The notes under the pieces were generated by a model. That model was not told where the DNA came from and searched no databases. It saw only the letters and a list, made by a program, of their open reading frames with translations. Made by a program: the position numbers and the translations under genes. DNA of 64,000 nucleotides from Lantana camara. Its lineage: Eukaryota > Streptophyta > Magnoliopsida > Lamiales > Verbenaceae. Below are positions 23,363-33,132 of the stretch, piece by piece (position 1 is the first letter of the stretch; every line of letters begins with the position of its first letter). The stretch spans positions 48,203,001-48,267,000 of the forward strand of contig CM074856.1 in the NCBI GenBank assembly GCA_037501455.1, in the 5' to 3' direction.

Positions 23363-24994
23363 TCTTGGTATTGTAGTGATGGTTATGAACATGGTAGACT
23401 GTTATGAAGTTTAGTTTTTTTTAGACTGTTATGAACTCTTGAGTTTAGTTTTCTCTTGTGGAATATGTAGACTGTTATGAACTCTGAGTTTATTTTTTCT
23501 CTTATGGAATTGTAGAATGATGTGAACTCTTCTCTTATGGAATAGATTGTTACAGACTGCTGTAGGCAGTCTTGAGTTAGGTAGGTTTTTCACTTATGTT
23601 CTATATTGAATTAGGCTCTAAGATAACATCAAAATGGGTAATTCAATGAATTAGGTTCTAAACAACATCAAATCTTTCAAAAACTCATACAGACAAAAAA
23701 AATATGGGTTTTGAATTGGAATTGGATATTCGTTTTCGAATTCGACAAAAAAAAAAAAAGCATTCCCTTTTAAATCAGAAATAAAAAAACGTATCCAACA
23801 AATGAAATCAAAGGGAAAGAATAAATTAATTAACCTGGAGAATTTGAAGCCGCAGGGACAGAAGTTTGAATACGAAGACCGCCAGAGCAGAGATTGAATA
23901 CAGAGACATTGGATGCTATCGGATACAGTCTAATTGACCTATCAGATGTATAATCATATCAATATATCAAGAAGATGATAATATGCAAGGAGACAACATA
24001 TAAATAATAAAATAGAATTAATTTACCTGGTTTGAAGGGAAGAATTAATTAATTCCCATCAAAAAGAAGGGAAGAATTAATTGACCTGGAGAAGGAGAAA
24101 GAAAGTAGATCTGTCTTAGATGCGATGCATATGAAGACCTGGTGTTTGAGATGAAGTAGATATGTTCGACATGGATATGAAGATGAAGAAGAAGATGACG
24201 ATGGTGTTTGAGATGCAATGCCGACGATGATAATTGGAGAAAGATGATGATGTTGTTGTTTGAGATGCATATGAAGAAGAAGAAGATTGATAATTGGAAA
24301 AGTCAGTCCTTCATCGGTATAATCGGAATTCATAACCACCTCTTCTTTTTAGGTTACACTGTCGAGGATATATATAAATATTAATGGTGCATGGGCCACC
24401 CCTGTTTGCTCAATAAACTAACTACCCTAAATATAAATTTTTCTTTTTCTTTTTCTTTTTCTTTTTTGTCAGGTAACAAATAAATAACAATTCTAGTTTT
24501 TTCTTTTTCCATAATTTCTTAGGATGTCATTTTTCCTTTTTCTTTTATTTAGTCATACAAACTCATATAGTAATTGTATGGTGTCTGTTTCTTGGTCTAA
24601 AATATTATGAAATTTGGGTAATTTATATTTATTTATTATATTAGAATTTATTTAACTACTCATCATTTTATCCTCAATTATTTTATTCAAATTCAACCGT
24701 TTCCTATTAATTTATGTTTATGACATATTTTTTTATCTTAATGAATTTTCTATATTACAAACAATATTATTAATTTTCATTGCAAGATTTTATCTTAATG
24801 AGCTTTCTATATTACAAACAATATTATTAATTTTCCTTGCAAGATTTATTAATTCTGAGTTACTATATATTTTCTGCTACACTATTCCATGTTCTTAATT
24901 GAAACCCGTACAAAACACGTGTATATAATAGAAGCGTGTACACATCAAACACGTTTAACGGGTAAAAGTGTTAAAAACTTCTATTTTATTTATA
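23363..24994. other. Kinase 3' flank between gene and Ty3 insertion
   Basis: Mirrored at 20195-21819. The first part carries three imperfect repeats of TAGACTGTTATGAACTCT. On the minus strand a TATA-like ATATATATCC near 24365 precedes a CT/CAT-rich stretch with a 90-codon reading of low complexity, which is more like a leader than a gene. The last 80 bases, GTGTACACATCAAACACG to TTTATACAATG, belong to the AT-rich repeat family also seen at 37465 and 46595. Confidence 0.5.
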
Positions 24995-24999
24995 CAATG

Positions 25000-25854
25000 T
25001 GATGAGGCCTAAAATCACTCTCGAATCAGAGCCGTCCACGTGTCAGCATGCCGCTGACTAAACCCCAGACGCTCGCCTTGAAGGGCTCGTGGGCCTTCCC
25101 AGCCCACTCATTTGCAAGCTAGAGTAGACCGTCAAGCCTCGGACGACTATTTCGATAAAAGTCCAGATCCGACGAGTCTGACGCTCGCGTCTCGGCCCTC
25201 AGGGTTACCCTTCACAGGGAAGCACCTACATGGGGGTCCCATGGTGACGCTCGGGATCTTGTCGCTCAAAGGTCATCTATCGTGGGGGAGCCCATCCGTG
25301 GATTTTTCGAGCGTCATCAACGCTCGGGAATGACTCTACCTCTCATACGATGGATCCTAGCCTTCAGAAGAAGACATTAGTCCCTCATCCCACACGACCC
25401 TCGTCAACAACCTCTGATACAAAGGTACTGTGCACCGTGCACCTGACACGCCGTCTCCTTTTCTGGAATGTCATTCTCACCCCACCAAAGGCTGCCGCGT
25501 GTTAGGGCAACACAGGTTTGGGACCACATGGTCAGTTTACCCATTTACCCCCGTCCCTAACATATAAATAGGGGAGAACCCATGCATTCTCCCCCAAGTC
25601 ATCTTCTTCACAAAAAATACCACGTAACTGAACTGGGCATCTCATTTTTCCTCTGCATCTTCTCCAAAGCTTCCTGTATCTCACCCTTTTCTGCACTTTC
25701 GCTGCACGATTTCTTGGTGTTATCCTAGCTGGAAGAACCCACGCTCATTGGAAACCCAGTTCCTGAGGCTCTTGTGCCTGTGATGGTCTTCCTCCCTACA
25801 TACAAATTCTAAAGTGTTTGGTGTTCAAGTCCTCCACCAGTTTCTGCACCATCA
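25000..25854 (+). repeat. 5' LTR of the Tat element
   Basis: Runs from TGATGAGGCC to GCACCATCA. TATA box ATATAAATAG at 25562-25571. Private differences from the 3' LTR are one extra G in a G-run near 25290, GATAC for GACAC, and ACATACAA for ACATATAA. Confidence 0.95.
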
Positions 25855-25859
25855 TTTTT

Positions 25860-25877
25860 TGGCGCCGTCTGTGGGAA
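25860..25877 (+). promoter_or_regulatory. Primer-binding site
   Basis: TGGCGCCGTCTGTGGGAA begins five bases after the LTR. The TGGCGCC core is the usual start of the tRNA-complementary site in plant Ty3 elements. The inverted copy lies at 19313-19330. Confidence 0.75.
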
Positions 25878-25939
25878 ACCATCGCCGCTTTCTTCTTCCC
25901 ATAAAGTTAGTTGAGATATAACACCTTTAAATCTTGAAA

Positions 25940-28900
25940 ATGGTAACTGCGACGAGATCGGGAGCAGTTAGAGAGAAAGGCGCACCTTCCCCCATCAACG
26001 AGGAGAACGCGGAAGGCAACATCCCCGCCGGAGAAATAAACCCCCCAGTTGCCGGAAACGTGGGCGAGAACACAGAGCCGATAGGAGCAACTCTCCCACT
26101 AGGTGGGAACATTGCTGGAGGGCCCAGTGCCGTTGCTCCACCTGCAGCTCCCACCACCCACGCTTCCTACCCTTACTCAGGGGTGTATCCCATGGCCATG
26201 CCCCCTCCGGGATACCCATTTGTGCAGCCTGGAATGATGCCCGGGATGATGCCGGCAATCCAACCTTATCAGGTGGGGACCCTGAATCTCCCCACGTCAT
26301 TACCAAGGGAAATACAGGGGGTGGAGATGCCCCAAGTTACCAGCCAGCAACTTCAGGCGCTATATGCGCAGTGCGAAAGCCAGGCCGTTCAGAACGCCTG
26401 GGAGCATTTCATGGCAGCGTATTTCCCCTCGCAGGCTAGCGCTCGTCTGGCCCCGCCTCTTGGCGGGCTCCCAGCGCATCCCTTGACGATGGCCCAAAAT
26501 GCGCTAAGGGCACAGCAACCTCCCCCACCACCGAATCAAGGAAATGAAGCCCCATCGAGGGTCCCGCAAGAACGACCAGCTGTAGGAGAAGAAAGGGCCC
26601 CTCGAAAGGAGGCGGCCGGAGATAATGAAGAGGTCCAATCGAGGGCCACAGGGAGGGCAAACCGCAGAAATGTTGGTGACCCTCAGCTGGCCGCGGTCCA
26701 AGACCAAATCAGAGGGCTCCAGAATGTGGTAGAGCAGCTCTCTCGAGCAAGGTCTCAAGTGCCCCGTGATGGGGACGAGAGGTCCAAGGCCAGAGACGCT
26801 CGTCGACCACGCAGTCCAATTTCCCGCCGAAGAAGAGAAGCCAGCTATGAAGATCCCGACGAGCGAGACTACAGGATCATGGCGGGCGATTCCCCCCTCG
26901 TCGAGGAGGTTCTAATGACTCGCGCAGGGAAGGGTAAAATTCCCTCGTCAATCAACAGATATGATGGAACTACGGACCCAGCCGAGCATCTGGACCATTT
27001 TGTGCACCTAATGCACCTGTATGACCATCCGGACAACTACTGGGCCAAGGTGTTTGTCACTTCCCTCACCGGAATGGCCCAAGAGTGGTACAAAAAGCTC
27101 CCCCCGCGCTCAATCCGAGGATGCTATGACCTGACGGATGCTTTTGTCAGCCACTTCAATTCGCTGAAAGCACCGGCCCCGGCCGCGACCGCTCTTTATG
27201 GCCTAGTCCAAGGGCCGAACGAGACTCTCAGGTCCTTCATGGGGAGGTTCAATAAAGAAATTTTGTTGGTAGAAAAGCCCTCGATGAACTTTTTGAGGCA
27301 CGTTCTGTTTGGGGCCATCAACATGAAGCATTACGTCAGCAAGGAGTTTGTGGAAGAAGTAGCCAAGAAGAAGCCGCGCTCGTTGATGGAAATTAGGGAG
27401 ATTGCCGATTCTTTCTTTACCCTCGAGGATATGTACATAGCGAGGGATCAGAAGATGGCAAATGCCCCTCGCCCCAACAGAACCCACGAAGACAAAGCGG
27501 AGCCCAACCGGAGTCACCGCCGCAGCCCGATATTCGCTCGCCGTCGTTCATCCCCTCCGCTGAGGCTCGAGCGTGTCCCCCTCAACCGCCCAATTGCCGA
27601 AGTTTATTCCCTGGCGGACCAAAAGCTGTTTAAGAGACCGCCCAAGCTGAGAGAAACCGAGGCTCAGAAGCGCTCGGGGAAATACTGCGCTTTCCATAAG
27701 CAGAAGGGGCATGACACTAATGAATGCCGCCACCTGGAGAAGGAAATTCAGCGGCTGATTGCTGGGGGGCACCTCAAAGAGTTTGTGAAAGTACTAGAAG
27801 GGTACGATGAACATTGCGCGAAACGAGCGCTCGGGAGGAGAAGAAGCCGCTCACGCTCCCGAAGTCCTCGTCGCCAGCGCCCTGAGACCAGCGAGCGCAT
27901 CAAAGGGAAAGGGGTGGATATGGAAAACCAGCCCTTCGCGGTCATTCACATGATCGCGGGAGGGCCCTCAGGAGGCGATACCAATGCTTCTCGCCGTCGC
28001 CATGTACGGAGCTATAACCAAAGAACGTCACTCCCTCGCCCAGTACTCTCCGTGGACAGCTCGTCGCGCCCGAAGGAGGATGATGTCATAGGGTTTACTG
28101 AGAAAGATCTTGAACATATTGTAACACCCCATGGGATAGGAAAAACCTCTGACTGTCCCATGGTGGTTAGTTTAGACGTTCATAACCACACTGTAAAGAG
28201 GGTTTTATTTGATAGTGGAAGCTCTGTGAACGTTCTCCCGTACTCAACGTTTCAACAAATGAACATAACAAACATCCCCCTCGAACCTCTCAGAACTGCC
28301 CTCGTAGGGTTTGGAGGTTCCGAGATCGTCCCTCGCGGACAGATTCGCTTGGCCACCTCTTTTGGTCGCGCCCCACAGCGAAAAACTTTGAGCGTCCTCT
28401 ACACCATCGTTGAGGTGAACCTTCCTTACAATATCATCATTGGGCGCCCTGCCCTCGTGGATTTCAAGGCCGTAATTTCCACCTATCATCAAAAAGTTAA
28501 GTTTCCAACCCCCGAGGGTACCGGAGAAATTCTGTGTAACGTTAAAGAAGCTTGGGAATGTTACATACTTTCTCTTCGAAGCCACAAGCCCAAGCAGTCC
28601 ATTCAACCTGGGTCTACTAAGAAGTCCGTTGACTTCCCCCAATTAGACGAAGATGGCCCCGAGCGCAAAAGAGCCAAGCTGTACCGGAAGAAGAATAAAA
28701 AGAGGACCCCTGGAGATGTTCAGCGTTCAGAGAATAGGCCACCGGGGGCCGTCGAGGGTTCTTCTTCAGAAAACGAGGGTGATGAGCCCAAGGGTATGCT
28801 CACCGGGAAAAAACGAGCGCTAGAGGCGCCGAGGCCGGAGGTTCGGATTGAGCCCGCCGAGGAGTTTTTGACCATTGAATTGGAGCCTGGGAACCCGGAT

Positions 28901-31015
28901 AAAACCACCCAGATTGGCTCGGGCCTGGATGGGCCCTCGCAAGTTTTGATGATCGACTTCCTACGGGAGAACCTGGACGTTTTTGCGTGGAAAGCTTCTG
29001 ATCTCACCGGAATAGATCCGAGCGTCATTGTCCACAGACTGAACGTGGATCCAACCTTCAAGCCCATCAAACAGAAGAAGAGGGACGTTCATGGCTTTAG
29101 GAAACGGGTTATCGAAGAAGAGGTTAGTAAGTTGCTTGATGCTCAGTACATCGAGGAAATCTTGTACCCAGAATGGCTTTGCAATGTGGTGCTCGTCCCA
29201 AAGAGCGCCAATAAGTGGCGTATGTGCAACGACTTCACGGACCTCAACAAAGCGTGCCCCAAAGACCATTACCCACTACCGAGGATCGATCAGTTGGTAG
29301 ATTCTACAGCCGGGTGTGAACTCATGAGTATGATGGACGCCTTTCAGGGATATTATCAAATCTTTATGGCGCCCGAAGATCGCCCCAAAACTGCGTTTAT
29401 TGTGCATTTGGGTGTTTACTGTTTCAAAGTCATGCCATTTGGGCTCAAAAACGCGGGAGCGACCTATCAGCGCCTCGTCAATAGAATGTTCGAGCGTGAA
29501 ATCGGAAAATCTATGGAGGTATATGTAGACGACATGATAGTCAAGAGTGAGCGCCAACGCTCCCATCTGGAGGATCTCAAGCAGACTTTCGGCATCCTTC
29601 GTCGCTACGGAATGAAGTTGAACCCATCAAAATGCACCTTTGGCGTTCGAGGCGGTAAATTCCTGGGATACATGGTCAGTCAACGTGGCATAGAGGCAAA
29701 CCCCGAGAAAATTAGAGCAATCCTGGACATACCCTCCCCTCGCAATCTGAGAGAGGTCCAGGTGCTCGTGGGTAAGATCATTTCACTAAATAGGTTCATC
29801 TCCCGCTCAGCGGACCGGAATCTACCCTTCTTTAAAATTTTGCGCAACGCTCGCAACTTTACCTGGAACAAGGATTGCGAAAAGGCCTTGCAGAACATGA
29901 AACAGTACCTGTCGAGCGCGCCTTTGTTGACCAAGCCAAACCCGGTGGAGAACCTGTTTATCTATCTATCAGTTTCTTTGGAAGCCACGAGCGCTGTCCT
30001 CGTAGCAATCCGCGAGCGTAAGCATATGCCAGTGTATTACTTGAGCAAGACTCTACAGGGAGCAGAGAAAAGGTACATGGAAATTGAGAAATTCGCCTTT
30101 GCGCTCGTTAACGCATCTCGAAGGTTGAGGCCATATTTTCAGGCTCACTCCATCACAGTGCTTACAGATCAACCACTCAAACAAGTGCTATCTAAGCCGG
30201 ATGTTTCGGGAAGGTTAATTAAATGGGCGATTGAACTCAGTCAGTTTGATATCTCCTTCGAGCCTCGTACAGCCATACAGGCTCAGGCAGTGGCTGATTT
30301 GTTGGTAGAACGTTTCAATTTGGAGACTGTGCCATTGGCTGATGAGGGTTTATGGCTTTTGCACACGGATGGCTCCTCGACCTCTCAGGGGGGAGGAGCC
30401 GGGGTGACCCTCAGGGATCCCCTCGGGGCAGAAGTTGACTACGCAATCAAGCTGGCGTTTCAAGTCACCAACAACGAAGCTGAGTATGAGGCCCTCATCC
30501 AAGGGCTCAGGATTGCGCTCCAAAATGGGGCCACTCGTGTCACAGCATACGTTGATTCGCAGTTGATCGCAAGTCAAATTGATGGTAGCTATGAGGCTCG
30601 AGAAGCCACCATGGCACAGTACCTATCGAGCGCCAAGGAGGAGATAGCCAAGTTCAAGGAATTCCATCTTTTGCAAGTTCCAAGGGCAGAAAACGAACAT
30701 GCTGACGCTCTTTCGAAATTTGCGTCCGCTCTGGACGGCCACAGCGAACGCGTTGTTACATTTCTGAGAACGGTGGAGCCACTGATAAGTAAAGGCGAAC
30801 CTTCGAAAGAAGTGCACATGATTGACCCCTCCGAGCCTTGTTGGCTTGATGAAATTGTCAGATTCCTCCAGGACGGAACCTGCCCGAGCGACAAAGTTGA
30901 GGCTCGGAAAATCAAGAGCAAGGCCCCTCGTTTCTCATTTGGACGCCAAGGGTCGATTATTCAAGCGATCCTTCCTGGGCCCACCGTTGAGATGTTTGAG
31001 ACCCTCGCAGGCTAA
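25940..31015 (+). CDS. Gag-Pol polyprotein of the Tat element (Gag, protease, RT, two RNases H)
   Basis: The reading is open for 1691 codons from ATG at 25940 (MVTATRSG). It encodes the capsid and the enzymes that copy element RNA into DNA. Domains in order: Pro-rich N-terminus; gag domain around residues 340-480 (AEHLDHFVHLMH, EWYKKLP); an Arg/Ser-rich stretch; a zinc knuckle CAFHKQKGHDTNEC at about 583; aspartic protease with LFDSGSSVNVLP (catalytic D758); reverse transcriptase with MCNDFTDLNKACPKDHYPLP and YVDD at 1195-1198; the usual RNase H; and a second RNase H starting WLLHTDGSSTSQGGGAG near 1472. The double RNase H marks the Tat lineage. The frame runs out at 31015 because of a one-base shift near 30940, after which integrase continues in the next frame. 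Confidence 0.93.
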   Translation: MVTATRSGAVREKGAPSPINEENAEGNIPAGEINPPVAGNVGENTEPIGATLPLGGNIAGGPSAVAPPAAPTTHASYPYSGVYPMAMPPPGYPFVQPGMMPGMMPAIQPYQVGTLNLPTSLPREIQGVEMPQVTSQQLQALYAQCESQAVQNAWEHFMAAYFPSQASARLAPPLGGLPAHPLTMAQNALRAQQPPPPPNQGNEAPSRVPQERPAVGEERAPRKEAAGDNEEVQSRATGRANRRNVGDPQLAAVQDQIRGLQNVVEQLSRARSQVPRDGDERSKARDARRPRSPISRRRREASYEDPDERDYRIMAGDSPLVEEVLMTRAGKGKIPSSINRYDGTTDPAEHLDHFVHLMHLYDHPDNYWAKVFVTSLTGMAQEWYKKLPPRSIRGCYDLTDAFVSHFNSLKAPAPAATALYGLVQGPNETLRSFMGRFNKEILLVEKPSMNFLRHVLFGAINMKHYVSKEFVEEVAKKKPRSLMEIREIADSFFTLEDMYIARDQKMANAPRPNRTHEDKAEPNRSHRRSPIFARRRSSPPLRLERVPLNRPIAEVYSLADQKLFKRPPKLRETEAQKRSGKYCAFHKQKGHDTNECRHLEKEIQRLIAGGHLKEFVKVLEGYDEHCAKRALGRRRSRSRSRSPRRQRPETSERIKGKGVDMENQPFAVIHMIAGGPSGGDTNASRRRHVRSYNQRTSLPRPVLSVDSSSRPKEDDVIGFTEKDLEHIVTPHGIGKTSDCPMVVSLDVHNHTVKRVLFDSGSSVNVLPYSTFQQMNITNIPLEPLRTALVGFGGSEIVPRGQIRLATSFGRAPQRKTLSVLYTIVEVNLPYNIIIGRPALVDFKAVISTYHQKVKFPTPEGTGEILCNVKEAWECYILSLRSHKPKQSIQPGSTKKSVDFPQLDEDGPERKRAKLYRKKNKKRTPGDVQRSENRPPGAVEGSSSENEGDEPKGMLTGKKRALEAPRPEVRIEPAEEFLTIELEPGNPDKTTQIGSGLDGPSQVLMIDFLRENLDVFAWKASDLTGIDPSVIVHRLNVDPTFKPIKQKKRDVHGFRKRVIEEEVSKLLDAQYIEEILYPEWLCNVVLVPKSANKWRMCNDFTDLNKACPKDHYPLPRIDQLVDSTAGCELMSMMDAFQGYYQIFMAPEDRPKTAFIVHLGVYCFKVMPFGLKNAGATYQRLVNRMFEREIGKSMEVYVDDMIVKSERQRSHLEDLKQTFGILRRYGMKLNPSKCTFGVRGGKFLGYMVSQRGIEANPEKIRAILDIPSPRNLREVQVLVGKIISLNRFISRSADRNLPFFKILRNARNFTWNKDCEKALQNMKQYLSSAPLLTKPNPVENLFIYLSVSLEATSAVLVAIRERKHMPVYYLSKTLQGAEKRYMEIEKFAFALVNASRRLRPYFQAHSITVLTDQPLKQVLSKPDVSGRLIKWAIELSQFDISFEPRTAIQAQAVADLLVERFNLETVPLADEGLWLLHTDGSSTSQGGGAGVTLRDPLGAEVDYAIKLAFQVTNNEAEYEALIQGLRIALQNGATRVTAYVDSQLIASQIDGSYEAREATMAQYLSSAKEEIAKFKEFHLLQVPRAENEHADALSKFASALDGHSERVVTFLRTVEPLISKGEPSKEVHMIDPSEPCWLDEIVRFLQDGTCPSDKVEARKIKSKAPRFSFGRQGSIIQAILPGPTVEMFETLAG

Positions 31016-32072
31016 AGAAGTTTTAGAGCATGTACACAGTGGAAGTTGCGGGAACCACTCAGGCGGACGAATCTTGGCAAAGAAAATCTTAAGGAGTGGG
31101 TTCTATTGGCCCTCGGTATTGCAAGATGCCATTAAATATTCCAAGAAATGTCCCAAGTGCCAGTTCCATTCCAACACTCCTCAGTTGCCGGCAGCTCAAA
31201 TGATTCCTATTGATGTTTCCTGGCCTTTTGATCAATGGGGCATTGATATCGTGGGACCTCTCCCAAGGGCGGTCGGGCAAAAAAAGTTCGTAATACTTGC
31301 TGTGGATTATTTCACCAAGTGGGCTGAGGCAGAAGCGGTCGCTAAGATAACGTTCAAGGTCGTGAGGGATTTCATTTGGAAAAATATCATCTGCAGATAC
31401 GGCATCCCGAGGGTGCTCATCTCGGATAACGGTTCCCAGTTTATCGCTGCTGACACACGGGATTGGTGCTATGAACTAGGGATCGAACAACGATTCACTT
31501 CCGGGGGTCATCCTCAAGCTAATGGTCAAGCTGAAGTGACCAATCGAACCATACTCCAGCATCTGAAAACGATGCTCGAGAGTAAGAAGGGAGAATGGGC
31601 TGAAGAACTTCAGGGAGCTCTGTGGGCGTACCGTACTACTCCACGAGCGGCAACGGGGGAAACCCCTTATTCCCTCGTGTACGGCTCCGAGGCCATGATA
31701 CCTGCGGAAATTGCTCAAGAATCCGCACGCGTTGCCTATTTCGAGCCTGCCGCCAATGAGGCCAATCGGACGCTCGAGTTAGATTTGCTGGATGAGAAGA
31801 GGAATGCTGCTTGGGTACGTATCCACAAATACAAAGCAACCGTCGCTCGCCAGTACAATAAACGAGTTAAGGAAAGGACTTTCCAGCTAGGGGACTTGGT
31901 CCTCAAAAAAGTGGAAGTCTCCAAACACGTAGGTAAGTTGGACCCCAATTGGGAATGCCCCTTCAAAGTCATCCAGGTACGAGCAAACAACACCTACCTA
32001 TTGGAAACTTTGCAAGGCGAGCGGCTCCCTAGGCCATGGAATGCATGTAACCTTAGAAGGTTCTACGTGTAG
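30940..32072 (+). CDS. Integrase part of Tat pol, in the +1 frame
   Basis: It continues pol after the frameshift and ends in TAG at 32072. It inserts the DNA copy into the genome. Visible are the HHCC zinc-binding pattern (HSGSCGNHSGG, then CPKCQ), the catalytic core with the first Asp in WGIDIVGP, the second in LISDNGSQF and the Glu in GQAEVTNRTI, and a C-terminal region with FQLGDLVLKKV and LDPNWECPFKV typical of Ty3 integrases. No start codon is needed if it was once fused to Gag-Pol. The upstream residues overlapping 30822-30940 are a shadow of the RNase H frame. All catalytic residues are intact. Confidence 0.88.
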
Positions 32073-33132
32073 ACATCAGTTTCTTTGTAATGGCCCGTTT
32101 GTGGCGTGAAGGGCTTTCCTTTGACGGAAAGCGTGTTGTAATCATTTCCAAAAATGCATCTATATAACAGTAAGTATTTAACTCTTTGTTTTTATTATTC
32201 TCTTGCTCTCTTATTTTGATCTAATGATTCGAGCGACAAGGGGCCTATTCCGTGTCGAGCATCCTCCACGTCGAAAAGCCTATGCGAAACTTCAATCGTT
32301 CCAAAACTGCACTGTCCAAGTGTTGATAACCATCCACCTATAACAGTTTGGACGGTTGGTAATATAAAGTCCTAAAAATGAGCGTGTCGAACAACGGGGA
32401 GCGCAATGCTCAGTTATAGCCAGCTGAGTGCTGACCACTCCAGCTCGTGCTCGCAAAAACCCGAATGACCCTCAACTTACTGAGTAAAAACACACATAAA
32501 ATAATGGATTTTAACTCAGTCCCTTCATGTGCTCCTCGAAATAACAACAACCCCACGGTTACGCTCGCTTTGATCTCATACTTAGCAAATCCTACTGATG
32601 GTTTCTAAGGTATCTACAGCTTAGTGGAGAGTTCAAGACGAGGGTGCACACTATGGGGCCAATACTAAGGTAAATCTCCAGAGGTTTTCTAAGTTCAAAA
32701 TCGAGCCTCATTGCGAATACGGCCAGGGAATACGCATAAAACACCCTCGCGCCCGTATCTACGCCCCTCAAATCCCTAAACGTCGCCAAACTTTACACTG
32801 GTGGTGCGTTATGGCGGATGCCGGGACACTCTTAAAAGAAAATGCCCTCGCACACAAACAACGCTCGTCGCAAGTGTTCATACAAAAAGATCAGTTCATA
32901 CAGGAAGAACGACGAGCGCAGTGGAATAACGTCATTCATCATTTAAAAGTAAATGAGACAACATTCAGACATTCGAGCATTTAAAAAGAAGTTCAAATAT
33001 ATCAGAAAGCGACATAGGGGATCCAAAATACTCAGGAAATAACTGAAGGATTAAATACAGGTATAAAATTGTTCATAAATGAAAAGAGGTATTCAAACGG
33101 ACAAGGGCAAGAGATTGGTAGCCACGGGAGCT
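32073..33132. other. Non-coding spacer of the Tat element
   Basis: Lies between the integrase stop and the stop of the antisense gene. It has GAGCG-rich phrases like the rest of the element but no coding frame of note. Confidence 0.6.

Larger units (their letters stand above)
22695..27105 (+). repeat. Right arm of the 9-kb palindrome
   Basis: The 4411-bp arm is mirrored by 18084-22520. It includes kinase exons 4-5, the 3' flank, the target duplication CAATG, the 5' LTR and the first third of gag of the complete Ty3 element, which continues beyond the arm. Confidence 0.9.

Noticed and set aside
25995..30921. Many ORFs antisense to gag-pol
   Set aside because: GC-rich gag-pol keeps the reverse frames open; none has motifs or a separate promoter, unlike the antisense gene at 33133-36008.
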